A stretch of 5,134 bases of DNA from an uncultured Planctomycetota bacterium (GTDB taxonomy: Bacteria > Planctomycetota > UBA1135 > GCA-002686595), in contig CAIKQM010000170.1 of the NCBI GenBank assembly GCA_903829565.1, forward strand, positions 1 to 5,134. Direction: 5' to 3'. The notes beneath the pieces are model-generated. The model was not told the DNA's origin, ran no database searches, and worked only from the letters and a program-made list of their open reading frames with translations. The position numbers and the translations under genes were made by a program. Positions 1 through 5,134 of the stretch are shown in pieces. The first letter of the stretch is position 1. Each line of letters starts with the position of its first letter.

Positions 1-1293
1 AAGCGCACCCAGCAAGATGCGCGCGTTTCCTATCAGTTGCGACTCGTGCCAGGACCGAAGGTGACAGTCGGGACCATCCATGTCGCCGGCCACATCGCGA
101 CGCGCGAGAGCTTCGTGCGCAGTCGCATCCAGTTGACACCTGGTACACCTTGGTCGCGCACACTAGAGCTGGATAGCAGCTCCGATCTTTGGCGCAGCGG
201 TCTCTTCTCCACAGTGTCCGTCAAAGGTGTCGAGGAACGAGCGCACACAGACGAGGCCGGCACATTGGGAGTGATGCGCGATGTGAGCGTGGAGCTGAAT
301 GAGATCCCCAGTCTCGAGTGGTCTCTGGAACCGCTCTGGGGCTCGTACGAAGGTCCCATGCTCCGGGCCGGTGTGAGTGAGCGCAACTTGTTCGGCACCG
401 GCCGCACGCTTTCCTTGCAGGCGCATGCCTCGCCCAAGGCTTGGTCCACACGCCTTGCCCTCCATGATCCATGGAGCTTTGGGCCGGAGATCGATGGCGA
501 AGTCGCGATCTACACCGAACGGCGCCAAGAACCCTCCTTCGAACGCGGTGAAATCGGTATCGGGCTCACGTTCACCAAGCGCTTTGGTCCCCTATGGAGC
601 GGTTGGGTCGGATGGGATGCGCGCGCGTCGAAGCTCTTCTCAAGTGACATCAATGCTGACCCCGATGCGCTCGATGGTGCCGACGATCTAGACATCGCCG
701 AGTTCTTGGTGGGAGCTTCACGCGACTCGCGTGACAATGTGTACGCCCCATCCGAAGGTTCGCTCACGCGCGCTGTGCTGCATTGGTCGGATCGCGCTTT
801 CTTGTCGGAGATTGACTGGGTGCGCGCGGACTTCGTGCGCAATGACGCCTGGCCGCTCTCGGATCGCTTGGTGCTAGCCAGCTCGTTCCGCGCAGGTGCG
901 ATTCTGCCCTACGGCCCGGATGACAGCGTGCCGCTGCAGGAACGCTACTTTGCAGGCGGTGAGAACACCGTGCGCAGCTATCGCGAATCACAGCTGGGTC
1001 CCAAAGACTCACAAGGCGATCCGCTGGGTGGCCAAGGCTGGAGCATGGCGAGCGTGGAAGCGCGCTGGAAAGCGACCGGGCGCTTTGAGTTGGCTTTGTT
1101 CGTTGATGCCGGCAATGTGACGCCCGAGATCGAGGACTGGTATCGCTTCGAAGGCATGGGCTACGGTGTCGGCGCTGGCTTGCGGTACATGCTGCCGGTA
1201 GGCCCCGTGCGCTTGGATGGAGCGATCAATCCTGATCCGGGGCCGCTCGATAGCGATGGTGCCTTGCACCTGACAGTCGGACTATCGTTTTGA
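1..1293 (+). CDS. Omp85 superfamily (BamA/TamA-like) outer-membrane protein, 5'-truncated
   Basis: This is the C-terminal 430 residues of an Omp85-family outer-membrane protein. The frame is open from base 1, so the real start lies upstream; an in-frame TTG at 37 is not a credible start because it sits inside a POTRA strand. Residues about 1-14 look like the end of one POTRA domain, and about 15-80 form the last POTRA (PGPKVTVGTIHVAGH, then LWRSGLFSTVSV). The 16-strand barrel begins near residue 95, with the typical ERNLFGTGR segment at about 127-135. It continues with SRDSRDNVYAPSEG (compare family DtRDn-P-G), RYFAGGENTVRSY at about 315-327, FVDAGNV at 367-373 and GVGAGLRYMLPVGPVRLD. It ends in Leu-Ser-Phe, the usual terminal aromatic of the beta-signal. 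Members insert outer-membrane proteins or secrete substrates. The sequence does not decide between BamA, TamA and a specialised paralogue. The L6 motif reads VRSY rather than VRGF/Y. The stop TGA overlaps the 3' end of the convergent glycosyltransferase gene. Confidence 0.9.
   Translation, partial: KRTQQDARVSYQLRLVPGPKVTVGTIHVAGHIATRESFVRSRIQLTPGTPWSRTLELDSSSDLWRSGLFSTVSVKGVEERAHTDEAGTLGVMRDVSVELNEIPSLEWSLEPLWGSYEGPMLRAGVSERNLFGTGRTLSLQAHASPKAWSTRLALHDPWSFGPEIDGEVAIYTERRQEPSFERGEIGIGLTFTKRFGPLWSGWVGWDARASKLFSSDINADPDALDGADDLDIAEFLVGASRDSRDNVYAPSEGSLTRAVLHWSDRAFLSEIDWVRADFVRNDAWPLSDRLVLASSFRAGAILPYGPDDSVPLQERYFAGGENTVRSYRESQLGPKDSQGDPLGGQGWSMASVEARWKATGRFELALFVDAGNVTPEIEDWYRFEGMGYGVGAGLRYMLPVGPVRLDGAINPDPGPLDSDGALHLTVGLSF
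1282..1293. other. 12-base convergent overlap of two coding ends
   Basis: The Omp85 gene ends with TGA at 1291-1293 on the plus strand, and the glycosyltransferase ends with TAG at 1284-1282 on the minus strand. Each gene therefore runs 12 bases into the other. No GC hairpin followed by a T run lies at the junction, so transcripts from both sides probably extend into the opposite gene. Confidence 0.9.
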
Positions 1294-2466
1294 GTACGCG
1301 TCCATCCACGCGACCAAACGCCGGGCCCGCGTGTCCCAATCACGTCCGTGCGCGGCACTGCGTCCATGCTCTGTCAAGTACGCACGACGGACAGGATCTG
1401 CCAACAAGCGTTGCAAGCCTGCAGCGAGCGCAGCGGGATCGTCAGGTTGCACAAACTCGGCTGTGTGCTCTGTGAGCACATCGCGCAGGCTGGGCAGATC
1501 GCTGACCACCAAGGGCAGACCACTGCAAAGAGACTCGAACACCTTCAACGGTGAGGTGTACTTCGAGCTGATCGCAGGCTGCGAGCGATTGGGAACTACG
1601 CCTACATCGCCAGCGGCGAGATAGAGGCTCACCAGCTCGGGAGCCACGAAGCCATCGATGCGCACATGCGCTAGTCCAGCGGCCTTGACGCGCAGACGCG
1701 CGACATCAGAGGCCATGCCACCTGCAATCACGAACTGCACGTGGGGCAACAACCGCGCAGCATCGACAAGCACATCCACGCCCTTCCACTCCAACAGTCC
1801 GCCTGTGTACACGACGACAGGCACATCGGGCGCCAGACCCAACGTCTGTCGGGCGGCAGCCTTGTCCGGAAGGTGGGCAAAGCGCGTGCTTTCGAAGCCA
1901 TCGTGCTCCACCACCAACTGCTCTGCGCGCACACCCAACGCCAGCAAGTCGGCCTGCACCCCACCGGAAATGGCCACACACCCAGCCTGCAGCTGGGCAC
2001 ACTCCAACAACTCGGCACGCCGCAAGCGGCCCTCGGGCACGCGATGCACCTCTACAAAGACCCCCTTGCGTCCCTTGCGCAACAACGGCAAAGCTGCCTC
2101 TACTTCACGCGCGTAGACAAAGGCCTGCGGATGCTCGCGCGCCACGACTCGCGCGGCATTGCGGGCGAACGTGCGCTCCTGCAAACGCGCAGGCCAGTAT
2201 TGCCAGCGAACCGGCACAGCATCGATCCAATCCACACAAGGCACAGCTCGCACCACGGGCCTCGGACCGGCCGGGACGCCATACCAGGTGTACACATCCA
2301 CTCCAGCCGGTAGTGGCTCTACTTGTGCGCGCAGGGCATGCAACACGGTGGTGCGATAGCCACAGCGCTCGAAAGCAGCTGAAGTCTGCACAACTTGCAA
2401 TGCTTGCGCACGCTGCGACGGCAGGCGCGTGTTGGCCACAACCACGATCTCACGCGCGTGACTCAC
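1282..2466 (-). CDS. Family GT4 glycosyltransferase (GT-B fold)
   Basis: This 394-residue protein is a complete GT4-type retaining glycosyltransferase of usual length, predicted cytoplasmic with no signal peptide or membrane helix. It transfers a sugar from a nucleotide-sugar donor to a growing glycan; donor and acceptor cannot be read from sequence. The N-terminal Rossmann half (residues 1-200) starts with a hydrophobic strand (REIVVVANTRLPSQRA) and a Q-rich helix. The C-terminal half carries YTGGLLEWKGVDVLV (220-234), with the conserved Lys228, then VQFVIAGG (243-250) and GDVGVVPN (286-293). TSPLKVFESLCSGLPLVVSD (304-323) is the donor-site segment of the TSPLK-FE subgroup; Glu311 matches the second Glu of the EX7E motif, while the first Glu position holds another residue, as in that subgroup. 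The start is GTG, overlapping the TGA of the upstream enzyme gene as GTGA, which implies translational coupling. A weak GGGGG lies 12 bases upstream. The last 12 bases overlap the convergent Omp85 gene. Confidence 0.92.
   Translation of the reverse strand: MSHAREIVVVANTRLPSQRAQALQVVQTSAAFERCGYRTTVLHALRAQVEPLPAGVDVYTWYGVPAGPRPVVRAVPCVDWIDAVPVRWQYWPARLQERTFARNAARVVAREHPQAFVYAREVEAALPLLRKGRKGVFVEVHRVPEGRLRRAELLECAQLQAGCVAISGGVQADLLALGVRAEQLVVEHDGFESTRFAHLPDKAAARQTLGLAPDVPVVVYTGGLLEWKGVDVLVDAARLLPHVQFVIAGGMASDVARLRVKAAGLAHVRIDGFVAPELVSLYLAAGDVGVVPNRSQPAISSKYTSPLKVFESLCSGLPLVVSDLPSLRDVLTEHTAEFVQPDDPAALAAGLQRLLADPVRRAYLTEHGRSAAHGRDWDTRARRLVAWMDAYSKR
2463..2466 (-). other. GTGA stop/start overlap (translational coupling)
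   Basis: On the minus strand the four bases read GTGA. TGA ends the membrane-enzyme frame (last residues G-T-T-D-K) and GTG starts the glycosyltransferase (M-S-H-A-R-E). Such overlaps generally allow terminating ribosomes to reinitiate and keep two products in step. A G-run 12 bases upstream is too far to be a good ribosome binding site, so coupling probably matters here. Confidence 0.85.
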
Positions 2467-4472
2467 TTGTCTGTCGTGCCCCCAATGCCGTCCGCGTACC
2501 CCAAAGCACCAAAGCGCTGCTTCATCGCCTCGACTTCACGGGGTGACAGCAACACCTCGTCCTTGGGAATCGGCATGGACCGATCCCAAGCCCGCAGATC
2601 CGTCAACAACTGCAAAGCCACTTCGGGATGCTTGGCCAGCACGTCCTGCTCTTCGCGCGGGTCCGCAACCAAGTCGTAGAGCTGAACCCGCATGGGCGCC
2701 TTGGGGTCCAGCAAGGTCGGCGCGTCCAGTTCTCTTGACGGTGCCCAGAGCTTCCAACGCGGACTGCGGATCGTCGTCCACAGTCCGTTCTCTGCGAACG
2801 AGTACTCACGCAGTGCAGCAACCTGACCGCGGATCAACGGCAGCATGCTGCGTCCATCGACCACTTCACGGGGCTCTTGACTCTGGGGCACAGTTGCGCC
2901 CAGCAGCTCGCACACCGTCGGCAGTACATCGATGGTATCGGTAATCGCTGCAACGCGGGTGCCCGCGGGAAGCGCTGTGGGCAGGCGCATCACCAGCGGA
3001 ATCAACAGGTTCGTCTGGACCATGTGATTGTGCTCCCACAGCCCTTGCTCGCCCAAGGACTCACCATGGTCGCTGGTGACGATGACCAAGGTTTGGTCCA
3101 GCACACCGCGTGTTTGAAGCGTCTCGAGGAGCGCGCCGATCTGCGCGTCAGCCTGAGTTACACCTCCATAGTACAGGTCACGAATCTGCTGCTCGTCGGC
3201 CGCTGTCAATTTTGCTTCACCACGCTCGATCATCTCGCGGTGGTGCGAATAGAAGGCGCTCACAGGCCCCTTGTAGTTGGGATCTACATACAGCTGCCTG
3301 TACTCCTGCGGTGGGTCGTACGGCGTGTGGGTCGAGTACAGATGCACCATGGCGAAGAAGCGCCGGTCAGAGTGGTCCCGCAACCATGCATCCGCAACCG
3401 GCCCCACACCGCCCGACAGTTTCTGCTCGATCTTGGTCTGCACAATCCACAACAGCAGGTCGGAGCGGAACTGACTCCACGCATCGCCGACGACGACTAG
3501 GTCATGACCTGCGAACTCTTCGTAGTACACATCAAAGCCACGCAACAACCCTGAACCTGTGGACAGCGTGCCGGTGTGAAAGGTCGCGGAGAGCCAATCA
3601 TCCGCTTCAAACGCACCACCGTTCGTGCGTGGCGCAGCTTTGATCCACGACGCCAGCGTGGTGTTGGGCAACATGCGCCGACCGGGCTCCATGCGCACCA
3701 AGCCGTGGCGCCGTGGGTACTTGCCCGTCAGGGTCGAACCAAAGCTGGTCCAGGTGAACGGAGCTTGCGTGTGGTGGTTCTCAAAGACCACACCTTCACG
3801 CGCCAGTCGATCGATATGGGGTGTCTGCACGCGCGCATCGCCGTAGCAGCCCAAGGTGTCTTGGCGCAAGGCATCAACGACCACCAGCAGGATGTTGGGC
3901 GTCTCTGCATTGCGGCTGTCGATGACGCCGCGCTCGCCCAAACCTTCACCGCGCGCAGCCAAGAAGAAGGCACCACCAAGTGCCACGCCACCAATGACGA
4001 ACGCCAGAGGCAAGGCCACGCGCCGCGCAGCACGCACAGCGGGTGCAGCGACGAAGCGCGCGATGACCATGGCGAGGAGCAACAAGCCCAAGCTCGCCAA
4101 CAAGCGCTTGGGCGACGTCGCGGGCGAACCGTAGAACACAATCGGACGTGTGTGCCACCACAGCTCCACGAACAACAGCATGGCAAAGGTGGCACCAAAG
4201 GCTCGTTCTGCACGCGCTTGAACGAACCAGCGTGGCACGACCAAGCCCAACACCAACGAGCCCACGGCAGCGACCACGAAGCCCAACAACACATACTGAA
4301 AGACAGCTGCAGCGAGACAGCCAAGGCCTTCCGCCATGCCAAACTCGGCCGTGGTGCCGAGCCATGTGATGCAACCGTCAAGGAAACCGAACACGGCGCC
4401 GACGAGCCCTCCCACGCCGAGAGCGGTCGCCAAAGTTGAGTTGCCGCGTCCGTGTACACCTGCCTGCTGCAT
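2463..4472 (-). CDS. Membrane-anchored sulfatase/alkaline-phosphatase-fold enzyme with Thr active site (LtaS/EptA-like layout)
   Basis: The ATG-started product has 669 residues. Five hydrophobic helices lie at about 15-40, 50-80, 92-111, 124-146 and 152-173. Basic loops (PRWFVQARAER after helix 2, VRAARR after helix 4) put the N-terminus inside and the catalytic domain outside the cytoplasmic membrane, as in LtaS and EptA. The sulfatase-type domain starts at PNILLVVVDALRQD (192-205; Asp200 and Asp205). It continues with the nucleophile segment QAPFTWTSFGS (236-246), LYSTHTPYDPP (His382), TSDHGES (Asp468, His469), WEHNHMVQ and RSPRWKLW (Lys574). The position of the formylglycine Cys/Ser holds Thr240, and the following Pro and Arg are also absent, so ordinary sulfatase activity is unlikely. 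A phosphoglycerol, phosphoethanolamine or similar transferase, or a phosphodiesterase, is more plausible; the substrate is unknown. I chose ATG at 4472 because AGGA sits 7 bases before it. An in-frame GTG at 4514 with AGGG 6 bases upstream would add 14 residues. It is co-directional with its neighbours and its TGA overlaps the glycosyltransferase start. Confidence 0.9.
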   Translation of the reverse strand: MQQAGVHGRGNSTLATALGVGGLVGAVFGFLDGCITWLGTTAEFGMAEGLGCLAAAVFQYVLLGFVVAAVGSLVLGLVVPRWFVQARAERAFGATFAMLLFVELWWHTRPIVFYGSPATSPKRLLASLGLLLLAMVIARFVAAPAVRAARRVALPLAFVIGGVALGGAFFLAARGEGLGERGVIDSRNAETPNILLVVVDALRQDTLGCYGDARVQTPHIDRLAREGVVFENHHTQAPFTWTSFGSTLTGKYPRRHGLVRMEPGRRMLPNTTLASWIKAAPRTNGGAFEADDWLSATFHTGTLSTGSGLLRGFDVYYEEFAGHDLVVVGDAWSQFRSDLLLWIVQTKIEQKLSGGVGPVADAWLRDHSDRRFFAMVHLYSTHTPYDPPQEYRQLYVDPNYKGPVSAFYSHHREMIERGEAKLTAADEQQIRDLYYGGVTQADAQIGALLETLQTRGVLDQTLVIVTSDHGESLGEQGLWEHNHMVQTNLLIPLVMRLPTALPAGTRVAAITDTIDVLPTVCELLGATVPQSQEPREVVDGRSMLPLIRGQVAALREYSFAENGLWTTIRSPRWKLWAPSRELDAPTLLDPKAPMRVQLYDLVADPREEQDVLAKHPEVALQLLTDLRAWDRSMPIPKDEVLLSPREVEAMKQRFGALGYADGIGGTTDK
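3735..3767 (-). other. Active-site nucleophile segment of the membrane enzyme (QAPFTWTSFGS)
   Basis: This encodes the segment aligned with the sulfatase C/S-x-P-S-R signature, anchored by the downstream LTGKYPRRHG that normally follows it. The nucleophile position is Thr (ACC at 3755-3753, Thr240 from the ATG), then W, T, S and F. LtaS-type enzymes use a Thr nucleophile here, while formylglycine sulfatases need Cys or Ser followed by x-P-S-R. Confidence 0.75.
3954..4430 (-). other. Five-helix membrane domain of the sulfatase-fold enzyme
   Basis: This stretch encodes five hydrophobic segments separated by short loops. Positive residues cluster after helices 2 and 4, and the loops after helices 1, 3 and 5 have less net positive charge, giving an N-in, C-out arrangement. 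Five helices before an extracytoplasmic catalytic domain is the known layout of LtaS and EptA-type transferases. Confidence 0.7.
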
Positions 4473-4479
4473 AGAAGTA

Positions 4480-4483
4480 TCCT
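4480..4483 (-). promoter_or_regulatory. Ribosome binding site AGGA for the ATG start at 4472
   Basis: Minus-strand AGGA is followed by the 7-base spacer TACTTCT and then ATG. The spacing is ideal and supports the ATG as start of the membrane enzyme. The 14 codons between the alternative GTG (4514) and this ATG include AGG, CTT, CGT, GTA, ACT and TCT, less G/C-ending than the gene body, which also favours the ATG. Confidence 0.55.
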
Positions 4484-4520
4484 GCTCTACACGAACGGCT
4501 TTGGGAAGCCTCACGCGCCG

Positions 4521-4524
4521 CCCT
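4521..4524 (-). promoter_or_regulatory. Possible ribosome binding site AGGG for the alternative GTG start at 4514
   Basis: Minus-strand AGGG begins inside the TAG stop of the partial upstream gene and is followed by a 6-base spacer and GTG. It could drive a form of the membrane enzyme 14 residues longer at the cytoplasmic N-terminus (R-L-P-K-A-V-R-V-E). It competes with the AGGA/ATG pair at 4470-4483. Confidence 0.4.
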
Positions 4525-5134
4525 AAGCCAGCCGGTAGCTCAAAGCGTTGGGGGAGCGTTGCACATCGACCGCTGCATCCGGCACCAAGTAGCGCAACTC
4601 CCGCACCGCGCCGTCGCGCAGCAACGCCTCTTGCGTGTAGCAGCGTTCCTCCACGGCCAAGCCGGAACCATCGATGCTGTAGAGGCGCTCAAGGAGCATG
4701 CCCGGCACGGTCGTGCCATCGCGCCGCGCCAGCGCAGACACGAGGCGCACACCGTCACCCGACACATGCACTTCAGGCTGCAGGGCAAAGGCACTCGACA
4801 CGCGCGGATAGGCCCAGCCCAAGACACCTTGGCGCGCGATGCGCAAGGGAACCTTGAGCGCCTCCAGTGGTGTGCCAGCTCGCCACGCCACACGCGCCAA
4901 CCATGAAGAGAAGCGCAGTTCCGTGCGATTGGCCCGCCAAGCGTCAGCGAAGCGCCAGCCGCCCCAACGACCGGACCAATCGGCGGCATTGCGGCCTCCA
5001 TGACGGCAACGCTCCAGCAGATCACGATCGCGGTCCTTGCTCCACACACGCAACAAGCCCGCACCGTGGGGCGAACCATGATGCAGGTTGACCGCAGGTC
5101 GAGCGCCGCGGATCCAGGCCACCACACACGGGTC
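4523..5134 (-). CDS. Unrecognised protein, 5'-truncated; C-terminal part with a probable beta-rich domain
   Basis: The last 203 residues of a protein are present; the frame is open to the right edge (begins D-P-C-V-V-A-W), so the GTG at 5125 is probably internal. I do not recognise the family with confidence. The first part contains ARPAVNLHHGSPHGAGLLRVW (about 11-31), then a charged stretch (SKDRDRDLLERC), a Trp/Gly-rich segment (DWSGRWGGWRF, about 52-62) and a basic amphipathic region (about 65-105). The rest, from about 112, alternates short hydrophobic strands and turns (EVHVSGDGVRLVSAL, MLLERLYSIDGSGLAVEERC, LRYLVPDAAVDV), which suggests a beta-sandwich. No membrane helix is visible. From memory, this layout recalls C-termini of heparinase-II/III-like or toroid proteins in polysaccharide clusters, but no diagnostic residue confirms it. 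Stop TAG lies 8 bases before the alternative GTG and 50 before the ATG of the membrane enzyme, so it is probably the upstream member of the same operon. An overlapping minus frame open over 4540-5127 is Cys/Trp/Arg-rich and was not preferred. Confidence 0.65.
   Translation of the reverse strand, partial: DPCVVAWIRGARPAVNLHHGSPHGAGLLRVWSKDRDRDLLERCRHGGRNAADWSGRWGGWRFADAWRANRTELRFSSWLARVAWRAGTPLEALKVPLRIARQGVLGWAYPRVSSAFALQPEVHVSGDGVRLVSALARRDGTTVPGMLLERLYSIDGSGLAVEERCYTQEALLRDGAVRELRYLVPDAAVDVQRSPNALSYRLA

Noticed and set aside
163..528. Minus-strand open frames opposite the Omp85 gene
   Set aside because: They are antisense to POTRA and early barrel strands with clear family motifs, and their translations show no plausible domain.
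1318..1335. GC-rich palindromic stretch around CGGGCCCG just past the Omp85 stop, considered as a terminator
   Set aside because: There is no loop of suitable size and no T run after it on either strand, and it lies inside the coding end of the glycosyltransferase.
1741..2313. A 190-codon plus-strand open frame opposite the glycosyltransferase
   Set aside because: It is antisense to conserved GT4 sequence and the translated product has low-complexity, His/Gln/Arg-rich content.
2877..3500. A 207-codon plus-strand open frame opposite the sulfatase-fold domain
   Set aside because: It is antisense to the SDHGES and HTPYDPP regions and shows no recognisable protein pattern.
3576..4439. A 287-codon plus-strand open frame opposite the membrane enzyme
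   Set aside because: Its translation is rich in His, Gln, Arg and Ala without domain motifs, and it lies wholly antisense to a gene with clear catalytic motifs. It is a by-product of GC-rich codon use.
4540..5127. A second long minus-strand frame overlapping the partial gene
   Set aside because: The product is Cys-, Trp-, Arg- and Met-rich with few acidic residues, unlike a folded protein. The competing frame has balanced composition and ends just before the next ribosome binding site.
1..5134. CRISPR arrays, tRNA or rRNA genes, insertion-sequence ends, tandem repeats
   Set aside because: No regularly spaced repeats, cloverleaf-like segments, transposase motifs or terminal inverted repeats were seen when reading through; almost every base is accounted for by the four genes.

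Overview
The window is GC-rich, densely coding bacterial DNA with no intergenic gap longer than about 50 bases. It holds four protein genes: one on the plus strand, cut by the left edge, and three on the minus strand, the first of which is cut by the right edge. An Omp85/BamA-TamA outer-membrane protein shows that the host has an outer membrane. The tight gene packing, the GTG starts and the mix of an Omp85 protein with surface-glycan genes would suit a GC-rich Gram-negative such as a proteobacterium or a myxobacterial or bradymonad relative. The sequence alone does not fix the lineage.

Layout: positions 1-1293 (+) encode the last POTRA region and the complete beta-barrel of an Omp85-family protein ending in a C-terminal Phe. 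Converging on it, and overlapping its 3' end by 12 bases, is a minus-strand gene set that reads right to left. It starts with an unrecognised protein whose N-terminus lies outside the window (4523-5134). Next comes a membrane-anchored alkaline-phosphatase/sulfatase-fold enzyme with five predicted membrane helices (2463 to 4472, or to 4514 with an earlier GTG). Last is a family GT4 glycosyltransferase (1282-2466). The enzyme and the glycosyltransferase share a 4-base GTGA stop/start overlap, and the partial gene ends 8 or 50 bases before the enzyme start, so the three almost certainly form one transcript.

Reading of the set: a cytoplasmic glycosyltransferase would extend a lipid-linked or soluble glycan, and the membrane enzyme, with its catalytic domain outside the cytoplasmic membrane, would then decorate or trim an envelope glycan or lipid. 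The enzyme has a Thr-centred active site (A-P-F-T-W-T-S) where true sulfatases have C/S-x-P-S-R, so a phospho-group transferase or hydrolase of the LtaS/EptA type fits better than sulfate removal. The Omp85 gene is convergent and belongs to a different transcript, so a functional link is not shown. No RNA gene, CRISPR array, insertion sequence or clear terminator was seen. The most interesting points are the non-sulfatase active site, the unknown first gene, the terminator-less convergent overlap and the VRSY variant in the Omp85 barrel.
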